DNA of 64,000 nucleotides. Origin: JALORV01 sp963703945 (GTDB lineage: Bacteria; Pseudomonadota; Gammaproteobacteria; Burkholderiales; Burkholderiaceae_F). Of the stretch, positions 35,689 to 44,694 are shown in pieces. A model generated the notes under the pieces. That model worked only from the letters and a program-made list of their open reading frames with translations, had not been told where the DNA came from and did not search any database. Positions within the stretch are counted from its first letter, which is position 1. Every line of letters starts with the position of its first letter. The stretch lies in contig CAVPGM010000046.1 in assembly GCA_963703945.1 (NCBI GenBank), positions 124,001 through 188,000 of the forward strand, read 5' to 3'. The position numbers and the translations under genes are program-made.

Positions 35689-38600
35689 GCGATTTTCTCG
35701 CCGACGATCATCCGATCGACGAAGCAGAGTTCGCGCGGCTGGCGTGCGATCCGCGCGCGAGCGTCGTGGTCGAAGCCTGCGCGGGCAGTGGCAAGACCTG
35801 GCTGCTGGTCAGTCGCATCGTGCGGCTGCTGCTGGACGGCAGCGCGCCCGGCGAGATCCTCGCGATCACGTTCACCCGTCGCGCGGCCCAGGAAATGCGC
35901 ACGCGTCTGCTGCGCGATCTGAAGGAGCTGGCCGCCGCTGACGATGCCGCGATCACGGCTTTCCTCCACAGGCGGGGCATGAGCGACGCTGCCGCGCGGG
36001 CCGCAACCGACGCCGCCCGCGGGCTATACGAGCGCGTGGTCACAGCCAGCGTGCCGATCACCATCGAAACCTTCCACGGCTGGTTCTGGCAGCTGATCGC
36101 GCGTGCGCCGCTTAGCGCGGATGTTCCGTTCGCTCCGGTGTTGCTGGAATCGTCGGACCGGCTGCAGACGGATGCGTGGCTGCACTTTTCCGCGGCATTG
36201 CTGCAACCGTCCCATCGTGCCGAGCGCGAGGCGTGGGAGGCGTTGATCGACGATCTCGGCGACGTGTCCGCGAGGAACCTGCTGCTGCAGTTGCTCGAGC
36301 GACGCGCCGAATGGTGGAGCTTCGCAGCCGGCAATGAAGTCGCAGCGATCGAACGCGCGCTCGAACCGCTGCGTGCGTCGGTGCAGGCCGACCCGTGCTC
36401 GCGCCCGCGCGAGCAGGAGTTCCTGCAGCTGCTGGCCGGCCTGGTCGACTTGTGGCGATCGGTGCCAGCGCGGTCGACGACAGACCTGGCCATCGCCCGG
36501 ACCGAAGCCTGGTTGCATGCCGGGAAGAAGGAGCCGTCCCGGGACTTCCACGACGCCTGCCTGCTGCTGCTCACTAAAGAGATGACACCGATCGTCCAGC
36601 TCACTCCACAGCGAATGGCCGGCCGGCTAGCGCGGGCAGAAGACACGCGGCGCTATGGCGAGTCGCACTCGCGTGCGATGGAGCTGCTCGAGCAGGCGCG
36701 TGTCGCACGACGCACCTGGCGTGCACTGAAGGTCAACGAAGCGGCCTTCGCCTGCGGCCGCCTGCTGATCGCGATCTATCAGCGGCTGAAGATCGAGCAA
36801 CGGGCAGTCGATTTCACCGATCTCGAATGGCATGCGCACCGCCTGCTGGCCGACGAGGACCACGCGGCCTACATGCAGGCCCGGCTGGACGCGCGATATC
36901 GCCATATCCTGCTCGACGAGTTTCAGGACACCAACCCGTTGCAGTGGCAGGTACTGCAGTCGTGGCTGGCCGCTTACGACTCGCCTGATCCCGATGCATC
37001 GGAGTCGACGGAAGGAGATCGACCGACGGTCTTCGTGGTGGGCGATCCGAAGCAGTCGATCTACCGCTTCCGTCGCGCCGACCCGCGGATATTCGGAGCA
37101 GCACGCGCGATGCTCAGGACGCGATACCGGGCCGCACACCTGCGCACCAACGTTACCCGACGCAACGCGGCGGTCGTCACCGACGTGCTGAACCGCAGCA
37201 TGGACGCCGGTAATCCGCTCTTCCAGGCCCAGAGCACGCGGGTGTCCGCATCCGGCGCATTCGTTCTGCTTCCGCTCGCGAGAGCGGCTGCCTCTCAGCT
37301 GGTAGCCGCCGACGGCGCGCTGCGCGACGTGCTGACCACGCCGCGTGCGGAAGCCGACCGCGATGTCCACTACAGGGAAGGGCGTGCGCTCGCCGACGAA
37401 GTGTCACGCTGGGTACCGCTTGTGCGGGTCGACGCCGGGGATGGATCTCGCCCCGCGTGCTGGTCGGACGTGCTGTTGCTCGTGCGGCGGCGCGAGCATC
37501 TTGCCGACTACGAGCGTGCTCTGCGCGATGCCGTGGTGCCGTTCATCAGCGACCGTCGCGGTGGGCTGCTGTCGACCCTCGAGGCCGACGATCTGGCGGC
37601 GCTGCTGGCGTTTCTCAGCGCGCCGCATGGTGATCTGAAACTGGCGCAGGCGCTGCGCTCGCCGATCTTCGGTTGCACCGACCTCGACTTGATCCAGCTG
37701 GCCGGCGCGCCGAGCGCACCGTGGTGGGTCCGGCTGCAAGCGCTGGAACCGGTGTCGCCCGAGCTCGACAAGGCGCGGGCGACGCTGCGCCGCTGGATCG
37801 GTCTGGCTGGTGTGCTGCCCGTGCACGATCTGCTCGACCGTATCTACTTCGAAGGCGATGTACGGCGACGCTACGCGGCAGTCGTCCCGCCAACGATGCA
37901 CGCGCAGGTGCAGGCCAACCTCGATGCATTCATCGAACTGGCGCTGACGCTCGACAGCGGACGCTTTCCGAGTCTGCCGCGTTTCATCGACGAGCTGGCT
38001 GCGATGATCCGGCACGCCGGAGACGATGCACCCGACGAAGGCGTGGCGGTCGGAGGCGACGCCGTGCGGCTGATGACGATCCATGGCGCGAAGGGGCTGG
38101 AGGCGGAGATCGTCGCGCTGGCCGACACGCACGCGCGTCCTGCGGTCGACGCCGAAAGCGTGCTGGTGGCATGGCCGCCCGATGCTTCAGCGCCGGAACA
38201 TGTCTCGCTCGTGGCACGCGGCGGGGAGGCGAGGGACGAGGCGCGCCGCCGCTGGTTCGACCAGGACGACGCGCAACGCGTGCAGGAGGACTGGAACCTG
38301 CTCTACGTGGCAGCGACACGCGCGCGCCAGGTCTTGATCGTGTCGGGCTGCCAGCCCGCCAAGGGTGAGCTGGACGACAGCTGGTACCTGCGCCTGCAGC
38401 GCGCCGCCGATCTGTCGGTGCCGGGGGCGCCGACATCGATACGACCACCGGCGACCGCCGCGCGCCACGTGCGGGACTTCCTGCCGCAGTCACATGGCGT
38501 TGGCGGCCGCGTCGACCGGCCGCCCGAATCGGAAGCCATGCGCCTTGGACGCGCATGGCACGCGTTGCTGGAAGGGGAAGGATTCGCTGCGACCGGCGCG

Positions 38601-38957
38601 GCAGGCTACGGATTGACTCCAGAGCAGTGGCAGCAGGCAGTCGCGGCGGCGCAGCTCGTGCGTTCGCGCCTTCCGCACTTCTTCGCAGCCGGTGCCGCGG
38701 AAGTAGAACTCGTGGCAGATGACGGCACGCTACTGCGGGTCGACCGGCTAGTCGAAATCGACGATGTGCTCTGGGTCATCGACTTCAAGTGGCGCGTCAG
38801 CGAGCAGGAGTGGCCGCAGTACGAAGCCCAGGTGAAGCGGTATGCCGAGGTGCTGGCGGCAATCCACAAGCGGCCGGTGCGTATGGGAATAATTACGGCC
38901 GCCGCAGTGTTTACCGAAGTCGCAGCCCCAAGCTCTCTCTCTGCGGCGCGCGCGTAA
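35685..38957 (+). CDS. AddA-like UvrD-family helicase/nuclease
   Basis: About 1090 residues from MSDFLADDHPIDEAEF (ATG 35685, overlapping the upstream stop). An SF1A helicase with Walker A EACAGSGKTWLL, motif Ia (ITFTRRAAQEMRTR), Walker B ILLDEFQDTNPLQ, motif III VGDPKQSIYRFRRADP, motif V (LMTIHGAKGLEAEIV) and motif VI (LLYVAATRARQ). A C-terminal PD-(D/E)XK nuclease is marked by D1033-F-K1035 in WVIDFKWR. This two-gene AddB-AddA arrangement replaces recBCD. The motor and one nuclease are here, the other nuclease and the iron-sulfur cluster in the partner. Confidence 0.92.
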   Translation: MSDFLADDHPIDEAEFARLACDPRASVVVEACAGSGKTWLLVSRIVRLLLDGSAPGEILAITFTRRAAQEMRTRLLRDLKELAAADDAAITAFLHRRGMSDAAARAATDAARGLYERVVTASVPITIETFHGWFWQLIARAPLSADVPFAPVLLESSDRLQTDAWLHFSAALLQPSHRAEREAWEALIDDLGDVSARNLLLQLLERRAEWWSFAAGNEVAAIERALEPLRASVQADPCSRPREQEFLQLLAGLVDLWRSVPARSTTDLAIARTEAWLHAGKKEPSRDFHDACLLLLTKEMTPIVQLTPQRMAGRLARAEDTRRYGESHSRAMELLEQARVARRTWRALKVNEAAFACGRLLIAIYQRLKIEQRAVDFTDLEWHAHRLLADEDHAAYMQARLDARYRHILLDEFQDTNPLQWQVLQSWLAAYDSPDPDASESTEGDRPTVFVVGDPKQSIYRFRRADPRIFGAARAMLRTRYRAAHLRTNVTRRNAAVVTDVLNRSMDAGNPLFQAQSTRVSASGAFVLLPLARAAASQLVAADGALRDVLTTPRAEADRDVHYREGRALADEVSRWVPLVRVDAGDGSRPACWSDVLLLVRRREHLADYERALRDAVVPFISDRRGGLLSTLEADDLAALLAFLSAPHGDLKLAQALRSPIFGCTDLDLIQLAGAPSAPWWVRLQALEPVSPELDKARATLRRWIGLAGVLPVHDLLDRIYFEGDVRRRYAAVVPPTMHAQVQANLDAFIELALTLDSGRFPSLPRFIDELAAMIRHAGDDAPDEGVAVGGDAVRLMTIHGAKGLEAEIVALADTHARPAVDAESVLVAWPPDASAPEHVSLVARGGEARDEARRRWFDQDDAQRVQEDWNLLYVAATRARQVLIVSGCQPAKGELDDSWYLRLQRAADLSVPGAPTSIRPPATAARHVRDFLPQSHGVGGRVDRPPESEAMRLGRAWHALLEGEGFAATGAAGYGLTPEQWQQAVAAAQLVRSRLPHFFAAGAAEVELVADDGTLLRVDRLVEIDDVLWVIDFKWRVSEQEWPQYEAQVKRYAEVLAAIHKRPVRMGIITAAAVFTEVAAPSSLSAARA

Positions 38958-39010
38958 GCACGGGCAATATCGGCAGACAAAGGCGGCAGAACCAATCGAT
39001 GGAGACAACG

Positions 39011-39691
39011 ATGAAGAAGATGTCGAGGATCGGGCTGGCGGTGGCTGGCCTCATGATGCTGGCGGGTTGCGCGAGTGCGCCGCCCGGCCCGAAGGACATG
39101 ACTTTCTTCGTGACCAGCGTCGGCCCGGGCAAAGGTGGCGACCTCGGCGGCTTGGCTGGCGCCGACGCGCATTGCCAGGCGTTGGCCAAGGCCGCCGGCG
39201 CGGGCGACCGCGAATGGCACGCTTACCTGAGCACGCAGTCACCGATGTGGAACCAGCCGGGCGAGGTCGACGCGCGAGACCGCATCGGCAAGGGCCCGTG
39301 GCAGAACGCCAAGGGCGTTGTCATCGCACGCAATGTCGATGAACTGCATTCGACCGCCAATAGCGTGACCAAGGAGACCGCGCTCGACGAGAAGGGCAAC
39401 ATGGTCAACGGCCGCACCGACAAGCCGAACAAGCACGACATGCTGACTGGGTCCCGGCCGGACGGGACGGCTTTCGTCGGGCCGCCATATGCGGACATGA
39501 CCTGTGGCAACTGGACCAAGAGCGGCAAGGAAGGCTCGGCGATGACCGGACACCACGATCGCGCGAGCGCTGTCATGACCTCATGGGGAACTTCGTGGAA
39601 TTCCTCGCACCCGACGGCCGGTTGCGACATGCAGAGCATCCGCAGCACCGGGGGCGAAGGGCTGTTCTACTGCTTTGCTGTCGGCAAGTAG
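39011..39691 (+). CDS. Lipoprotein of unknown function
   Basis: A 226-residue lipoprotein. I choose ATG 39011 because GGAGA sits 5-6 nt before it. The signal peptide ends in LMMLAGC, a good lipobox with Cys at about residue 20. The mature domain starts FFVTSVGPGKGGDLGGLAGA and includes HCQALAKAAGAGDREWHAYL and paired cysteines (MTCGNW, GCDMQS, FYCFAVG), suggesting a disulfide-stabilised, lectin-like alpha+beta fold. I recall similar domains in uncharacterised proteins but cannot name a function. Outer-membrane attachment is likely. It is not obviously co-transcribed with the nuclease genes. Confidence 0.75.
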   Translation: MKKMSRIGLAVAGLMMLAGCASAPPGPKDMTFFVTSVGPGKGGDLGGLAGADAHCQALAKAAGAGDREWHAYLSTQSPMWNQPGEVDARDRIGKGPWQNAKGVVIARNVDELHSTANSVTKETALDEKGNMVNGRTDKPNKHDMLTGSRPDGTAFVGPPYADMTCGNWTKSGKEGSAMTGHHDRASAVMTSWGTSWNSSHPTAGCDMQSIRSTGGEGLFYCFAVGK

Positions 39692-39749
39692 CGCGGCGGC
39701 ACGGCGGCCGTACTCCGTAGGACGCTGCGGCGCTGATACCATTGGTTCC

Positions 39750-39845
39750 GGCGGGCCCCCTCGCATGATGGTGCCGTGAACCTGGTCAGGTCGGGAACGA
39801 AGCAGCCACAGCGGATTCCCTTCAGTGCCGAGGACAAGGCTCGCC
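39750..39845 (+). ncRNA. ffs: Signal recognition particle RNA, small bacterial (4.5S) type
   Basis: The conserved SRP loop is unmistakable: CCTGGTCAGG (39781-39790) and GAACGAAGCAGCCACAG (39794-39810) match the 4.5S RNA core that binds Ffh. The ends pair as GGCGGGCC (39750-39757) with GGCTCGCC (39838-39845), counting one G-U pair, giving a hairpin of about 96 nt. ffs upstream of dnaX is a common betaproteobacterial arrangement. Confidence 0.9.
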
Positions 39846-39908
39846 TTTCCGCCCGCAGGGCGGAAAGGCGATTCGCCCAACACGATGCAGAAGGGGGCTC
39901 GGCCCCCT
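39841..39908 (+). other. Two strong hairpins downstream of ffs
   Basis: A perfect 14-bp stem (39841-39854 with 39858-39871, loop GCA) overlaps the last bases of the SRP RNA. A second 7-bp stem AGGGGGC/GCCCCCT (39892-39898 and 39902-39908) follows. Neither has a good T tract. The first may stop or process the SRP transcript; alternatively these are repeat-type elements. Confidence 0.5.
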
Positions 39909-39948
39909 CCTGGACCTCCCCTGGAAACCTCGACTGCGCGGAGATGTG

Positions 39949-40440
39949 ATGTCGTTTCGCATTGCCGCGGCGCGGCCGGAAGACTGCGAAGACATCTTCG
40001 TGCTCGTCCGCGCGCTGGCCGCCTACGAAAAGCTCAGCGATCATGTGGTCGGCTCGGCCGACGACCTGCGGCGCGAACTGTTCTGCGAACGACCGGTGAT
40101 CGAGGCCATCGTCGCGTGGGAGGGCGGGCGCGCGATCGGCTTCGCGCTGTTCTTCCACAACTTCTCCACCTTCCTGGCGCGGCGCGGTCTTTATCTTGAA
40201 GATCTTTTCGTCGTGCCCGAGGCGCGCGGCCGCGGCATCGGCAAGGCGCTGATCAGGCACGGCGCGCAACTCGCCGTGCAGCGCGGCTGTGGTCGCTACG
40301 AATGGGCGGTGCTCGACTGGAACGAGCCCGCGATCGACTTCTACGAATCGATCGGTGCGACCGTGCTTCCCGACTGGCGCATCTGCCGCATGTGCGGTGA
40401 TGCGCTCGCGCGCTTCGCTGCCTCGACTGCGGCCGCTTAG
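39949..40440 (+). CDS. GNAT-family N-acetyltransferase (diamine acetyltransferase-like)
   Basis: A 163-residue single-domain acetyltransferase. Motif A (LYLEDLFVVPEARGRGIGKALIRH) has the acetyl-CoA pyrophosphate loop R-G-x-G-x-G/A. Motif B is present as LDWNEPAIDFYESIGA with the usual N-x-x-A-x-x-F-Y. The ALFFHNFSTFLARRGLYLED region resembles spermidine/spermine-type (SSAT) acetyltransferases, so a small polyamine or amino-acid substrate is plausible but unproven. ATG 39949 is preferred; GTG 39946 is in frame just before. It is inserted between ffs and dnaX, 9 nt ahead of dnaX. Confidence 0.87.
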   Translation: MSFRIAAARPEDCEDIFVLVRALAAYEKLSDHVVGSADDLRRELFCERPVIEAIVAWEGGRAIGFALFFHNFSTFLARRGLYLEDLFVVPEARGRGIGKALIRHGAQLAVQRGCGRYEWAVLDWNEPAIDFYESIGATVLPDWRICRMCGDALARFAASTAAA

Positions 40441-40449
40441 AATCTGCGC

Positions 40450-42129
40450 ATGTCGTACCAGGTTCTCGCCCGCAAGTGGCGCCCGCGTGACTTCTCGACC
40501 CTGGTCGGCCAGGAGCACGTGGTGCGTGCGCTGACCCACGCACTGAACTCGAACCGCCTCCATCATGCTTACCTTTTCACGGGCACGCGCGGAGTCGGCA
40601 AGACCACGCTGTCGCGCATCCTGGCCAAGGCGCTCAACTGCGTCGGTCCGGACGGCCGCGGCGGCGTCACGGCCACACCGTGCGGCGTGTGCGACGCCTG
40701 CACCGCGATCGATGCGGGCCGCTTCGTCGACTACATCGAGATGGATGCGGCCAGCAACCGTGGCGTCAACGAAATGGTCGAGCTACTCGAGCGCGCGATG
40801 TACGCACCGAGCAATGCTCGCTTCAAGGTGTACATGATCGACGAGGTGCACCAGCTTTCGGCGCACGCGTTCAATGCGATGCTCAAGACGCTGGAAGAGC
40901 CGCCGGACTACGTGAAGTTCATTCTCGCGACGACGGACCCCCAGAAGGTTCCCGTCACGGTGTTGTCGCGATGCCTGCAATTCAATCTCAAGCAGATGAC
41001 GCCGGCCGGCATCGCGGAGCGCATGCGCGAGATCCTGCAGCACGAGGCGATCGAGGCGGAAGCGCCTGCGCTGCGGATGCTGGCACACGCCGCGCGAGGC
41101 AGCATGCGCGACGGGCTGTCGCTGCTCGACCAGGCGATTGCCTACTCCGCCGGCAAGGTGAGTGTGGAGGCCGTGCGGGGGATGCTCGGGTCGATCGACG
41201 AGACCACGCTTGTTCGCGTGCTCGATGCGGTCGTGGCGCGCGATGCGGCCGGCGTCCTTGCACTCGCTGACGAGATGAACGGTCACAGTCTGTCGTTCGG
41301 ACAGGCGCTGCGCGACCTGGCGGCACTTTTGCACCGGATTGCACTCGCGCAGCAGGTCGGTGGCGGCGACGATGACGACGTCGATGCGGCTGATGTCAGG
41401 CGGCTGGCTGCTGCGCTGGCGCCCGACGAGGTGCAGCTTTATTACCAGATCGCGCTGCACGGTCGTAATGATCTGCATCTGGCGCCCGACGAGTACGCGG
41501 GCTTCACGATGACTCTGCTGCGCATGCTTGCCTTCTCTCCGACGGCAGGCAGCGCTCCGGCGCAGACGCCGCCCGAGCCGGCGCGGAAAGTCGGCGCCCC
41601 GGCGGCCGCTCGCACGCCGGCGGCTGCACGATCGTCGGCCGCAGCGGTGCAGGCAGAACAGCCGCAGGTCGCACCGCCGAGGCGCCCCGAAGACAAGCCG
41701 TCGAATTTGTTCAGCCCGCCACCGCAGGCATTCGACGGCGACTGGCCGGCGCTGGTTGCGCGCTTGAGGGTCAGCGGACTGGTCAGGGAACTCGCCCAGC
41801 GCAGCGAACTGGTCTCGGCCGAAGGAGACCATTTCCGCCTGCGCACGCCAATCAAGACGCTGATCGAAGCCGGTACGGTCGAGAAGCTCAAGGCCGCACT
41901 GGCAGCCGCGCTCGGGCGGCCGGTGCGCGTTTCCGCCGAAGCCGGACAGACCAGTGGGCCTACGGCCGCGGGCGTCGCCGCGCAGGCGAACGCGGAGCGC
42001 CAGAAGCAGGCGGAGGAGAGCATTTATGGCGATCCCTTCGTGCGAGAATTGATCGAGAGCTTCGGCGCGACGATCGATCCTGCGTCGATTCGTCCACGCG
42101 AAGGTAACGACACGGGACCGCAAAGATGA
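40450..42129 (+). CDS. dnaX: DNA polymerase III subunit gamma/tau
   Basis: A 559-residue clamp-loader ATPase. Residues 1-370 hold the AAA+ modules: Walker A G45-T-R-G-V-G-K-T52, zinc cysteines C64, C78, C81 and C84, Walker B (YMIDEVHQLS), the SRC arginine finger (VLSRCLQFNL) and the collar domain. A Pro/Ala-rich linker (about 375-425) leads to the tau-specific end (FDGDWPALVARLRVSGLVREL). I see no A-rich slippery heptamer like that of E. coli dnaX, so a programmed gamma form is not evident. The stop overlaps ybaB (ATGATGA), the first link in a dnaX-ybaB-recR run. Confidence 0.96.
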   Translation: MSYQVLARKWRPRDFSTLVGQEHVVRALTHALNSNRLHHAYLFTGTRGVGKTTLSRILAKALNCVGPDGRGGVTATPCGVCDACTAIDAGRFVDYIEMDAASNRGVNEMVELLERAMYAPSNARFKVYMIDEVHQLSAHAFNAMLKTLEEPPDYVKFILATTDPQKVPVTVLSRCLQFNLKQMTPAGIAERMREILQHEAIEAEAPALRMLAHAARGSMRDGLSLLDQAIAYSAGKVSVEAVRGMLGSIDETTLVRVLDAVVARDAAGVLALADEMNGHSLSFGQALRDLAALLHRIALAQQVGGGDDDDVDAADVRRLAAALAPDEVQLYYQIALHGRNDLHLAPDEYAGFTMTLLRMLAFSPTAGSAPAQTPPEPARKVGAPAAARTPAAARSSAAAVQAEQPQVAPPRRPEDKPSNLFSPPPQAFDGDWPALVARLRVSGLVRELAQRSELVSAEGDHFRLRTPIKTLIEAGTVEKLKAALAAALGRPVRVSAEAGQTSGPTAAGVAAQANAERQKQAEESIYGDPFVRELIESFGATIDPASIRPREGNDTGPQR

Positions 42130-42452
42130 TGAAAGGCCAGCTTGCCGGCTTGATGCAACAGGCGCAGAAGATGCAGGAAGGCGTCAAGCGCCTGCAGGAA
42201 GAGCTAGCCAGCATTGAAGTCGAAGGTCAGTCCGGGGCTGGCATGGTCAAAGTGGTGATGAGCTGCAAGCACGACGTGCGCCGGGTCACGATCGATCCGA
42301 AACTGGTCGGCGACGACAAGGACATGCTCGAAGACCTGGTCGCTGCGGCCTTCAACGACGCAGTACGCCGCGCCGAGGCGGTCTCGCAGGAAAAGATGGC
42401 GGCCGTCACGGCCGGCATGCCGCTGCCGCCGGGCATGAAGCTGCCCTTCTAG
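42126..42452 (+). CDS. YbaB/EbfC family nucleoid-associated protein
   Basis: A 108-residue DNA-binding protein that acts as a dimer with a tweezer-like shape. It shows GQLAGLMQQAQKMQEGVKRL at the N-terminus and VKVVMSCKHDVRRVTIDPKL in the beta sheet, both family hallmarks. ATG 42126 overlaps the dnaX stop; ATG 42129 is an equivalent alternative. Position between dnaX and recR is conserved across proteobacteria. Confidence 0.95.
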   Translation: MMKGQLAGLMQQAQKMQEGVKRLQEELASIEVEGQSGAGMVKVVMSCKHDVRRVTIDPKLVGDDKDMLEDLVAAAFNDAVRRAEAVSQEKMAAVTAGMPLPPGMKLPF

Positions 42453-42512
42453 CTGGTGCCGTTGGTGTGCGCGGTGGCAGCCGCGGCACGCCCACGCGCG
42501 GCGCTCGACACG

Positions 42513-43115
42513 ATGAAACTTGGTCCGACGCTCGACAAGCTGGTCGATGCGCTCAGGCATCTGCCCGGAATCGGGCCGCGCTCGGCGCAGCGCATTGCAT
42601 TCCATCTGCTGCAGCACGACCGCGACGCGGCAGTCCGTCTTGGCGAGTCGCTGCTGGCGGCCGTCCGGGCGATCCGGCATTGCGCGCGCTGCAACACGCT
42701 CACGGAACTCGAGATCTGCGAGACCTGCAACAGCGCCAAGCGCGATGCGCAACTGCTGTGCGTAGTCGAGTCGCCGGCCGACCAGCTGCTGATCGAGCAG
42801 TCGATGTCCTACGGTGGGCTGTACTTCGTGCTGCTCGGCCGACTGTCACCGCTCGACGGCATCGGGCCGCGCGAGATCCAGATGGAGCGGCTGCTGGAGC
42901 GGGCGACCGATGGCATCGTGCGCGAGGTGGTGGTGGCGACTTCGTTCACCCCTGAAGGCGACGCGACAGCCCACTATATCGGCGAGCTGCTGCACGGCCG
43001 CGATCCGCAGCTGAAGATCACACGGCTGGCCCGCGGAGTACCGGCCGGAGCGGAACTCGAGTACACCGATGTCAACACGATTGCGCAGGCCATGCTCGAT
43101 CGTCGTGCGTCGTGA
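42513..43115 (+). CDS. recR: Recombination mediator RecR
   Basis: A 200-residue RecFOR-pathway protein that helps RecA load on gapped DNA. It contains the helix-hairpin-helix LRHLPGIGPRSAQRIAFHL, a C4 zinc finger (CARCNTLTELEICETC), the Toprim domain (VVESPADQLLIEQ) and C-terminal Walker B-like EYTDVNTIAQAML. I chose ATG 42513 (MKLGPTLDKLVDAL), which aligns with the family; an upstream in-frame TTG-type start adds an Ala/Arg-rich leader. It is third in the dnaX-ybaB-recR run. Confidence 0.95.
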   Translation: MKLGPTLDKLVDALRHLPGIGPRSAQRIAFHLLQHDRDAAVRLGESLLAAVRAIRHCARCNTLTELEICETCNSAKRDAQLLCVVESPADQLLIEQSMSYGGLYFVLLGRLSPLDGIGPREIQMERLLERATDGIVREVVVATSFTPEGDATAHYIGELLHGRDPQLKITRLARGVPAGAELEYTDVNTIAQAMLDRRAS

Positions 43116-43157
43116 GCCACCGGGCTAGACTGCCGGCCCATTGGACGGAAGCGAGCG

Positions 43158-43532
43158 ATGACGACGGCATTCTGGTGCGTGCTGGTGGCGGCTCTGTTGC
43201 CGTATCTCGCGACGATGATCGCCAAGGTGGGCGGCGCCCGCTTCAACAATCGCGACCCGCGCGTGTGGCTCGAGCGGCAGCAGGGCTTCCGCAAGCGCGC
43301 GCACAATGCGCAGCTCAATGGCTTCGAGGCGTTTCCCTTCTTCGCCGCGGCGGTCATCGTCGCGCATCTGGCGCATGCACCGCAGAACCGCGTCGACATT
43401 GTCGCCGTCATCTTCATACTGGCGCGGCTCGCGTATCTGGTCTGCTACCTCGCCGACTGGCACTGGCTGCGGTCGCTGGTCTGGATGATCGGCTGGCTGG
43501 CGTGCCTGACGATCTTTCTGCTCGGGGTGTGA
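43158..43532 (+). CDS. MAPEG-family membrane protein
   Basis: A 124-residue, four-helix membrane protein of the MAPEG family (eicosanoid/glutathione metabolism fold). N-R-D-P-R-V-W-L-E-R-Q-Q-G and R-K-R-A-H-N-A-Q-L-N-G-F-E-A-F carry the conserved Asn/Glu/Arg cluster of the second helix. Bacterial members are mostly uncharacterised; some use glutathione. It lies 42 nt after recR in the same direction and may be read from the same transcript. Confidence 0.88.
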   Translation: MTTAFWCVLVAALLPYLATMIAKVGGARFNNRDPRVWLERQQGFRKRAHNAQLNGFEAFPFFAAAVIVAHLAHAPQNRVDIVAVIFILARLAYLVCYLADWHWLRSLVWMIGWLACLTIFLLGV

Positions 43533-43612
43533 GCGCATTGCGACGCGATATCGTGATTTAAGATTTCTCCCGAGGCGGCCATCGAGCGCCACACGGATTC
43601 AAGGAGACCTGC

Positions 43613-44650
43613 ATGCCATTCTTGCCTATCCGACGCGCGCTTCTTGCCGCCTGTGCGCTGGTCGCCCTCGTCCCTGGTCCCGTCTGTTCGCAGGCGCTCG
43701 AAAAGAAGAAGGTGACGATCGCCGTCGGCGGCAAGAACCTGCTGTACTACCTGCCGCTGACTGTCGCCGAGCAGAAGGGTTTTTTCAAGGACGAGGGCCT
43801 CGACGTGGAGATCGTCGACTTCGCAGGCGGTGCGCGCGCGCTGCAGGCGGTGGTGGGCGGAAGCGCCGATGTGGTGTCGGGTGCCTTCGAGCACAACATC
43901 AACATGCAGGCCAAGGGCCAGTTCATGCGCGCGTTCGTGTTGCAGGGCCGTGCGCCGCAGATCGTGCTGGCCGTCAGCACCAAGACGATGCCGAACTACA
44001 AGTCGGTGGCCGACCTGAAAGGCAAGAAGATCGGCGTTTCGGCGCCGGGTTCGTCGACCAACATCATGGCCAATTACGTGCTGGCCAAGCACGGCCTGAA
44101 GCCCGCCGACGTCTCCTTCATCGGAGTCGGTGTGTCACAGGGTGCGGTCGCGGCGATGCGTTCCGGGCAGATCGATGCCATGTCGAATCTCGATCCGGCG
44201 ATCACGATCCTCGCACGCAGCAACGACATCAGGATCATTTCGGACACGCGTGACGTGGCGGAGGCCGACAGGGTGTTCGGCGGCCCGATGCCGGCCGCGA
44301 CGTTGTATGCGCCTGTGGCGTTCATCGAGAAGAATCCGAACACGGTCCAGGCGCTGACCAACGCGATCGTCCGGGCCGACAAATGGATCCAGCAGGCCGG
44401 AGCGTCGGACATCGTCAAGGCCGTGCCCGAGAGTTACCTGCTCGGTGACCGCGCGGTGTACATCGATGCGTTCCTGAAGGCCAGACCGGCGCTCTCGCCG
44501 GACGGCATGATCCCCGACCAGGGGCCGGCCACCGCGCTGCGCGCTCTGATCAGCGTCGACCCGGAGATGGCCAACGCCAAGATCGACCTGAAGTCGGTCT
44601 ACACCAACGACTTCGTCAAGAAGGCCAACGCCAAGTATCCGAAGGGTTGA
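43613..44650 (+). CDS. ABC transporter substrate-binding protein (NMT1/SsuA family)
   Basis: A 345-residue periplasmic protein with a Sec signal peptide (cleavage near VCSQA). The binding domain is NMT1/THI5-like: KVTIAVGGKNLLYYLPLTVA, then EQKGFFKDEGLDVEIVDFAG and GSADVVSGAF. These families take up sulfonates, nitrate, pyrimidine precursors or aromatic acids, and the ligand cannot be read from sequence. It is the first gene of a complete importer, followed 44 nt later by the ATPase. A weak promoter-like pair (TTGCGA 43538, TAAGAT 43559, 15-nt spacer) lies upstream. Confidence 0.88.
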   Translation: MPFLPIRRALLAACALVALVPGPVCSQALEKKKVTIAVGGKNLLYYLPLTVAEQKGFFKDEGLDVEIVDFAGGARALQAVVGGSADVVSGAFEHNINMQAKGQFMRAFVLQGRAPQIVLAVSTKTMPNYKSVADLKGKKIGVSAPGSSTNIMANYVLAKHGLKPADVSFIGVGVSQGAVAAMRSGQIDAMSNLDPAITILARSNDIRIISDTRDVAEADRVFGGPMPAATLYAPVAFIEKNPNTVQALTNAIVRADKWIQQAGASDIVKAVPESYLLGDRAVYIDAFLKARPALSPDGMIPDQGPATALRALISVDPEMANAKIDLKSVYTNDFVKKANAKYPKG

Positions 44651-44694
44651 GACCAGCGTCGCGCCGTGTCGTATCGCTTGGGGGAGGTTCCTTG

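Noticed and set aside
40450..42129. Programmed frameshift in dnaX producing a short gamma form
   Set aside because: No A-AAA-AAG-type slippery run or clear stimulatory hairpin was found in the linker region; the full tau form is adequate.
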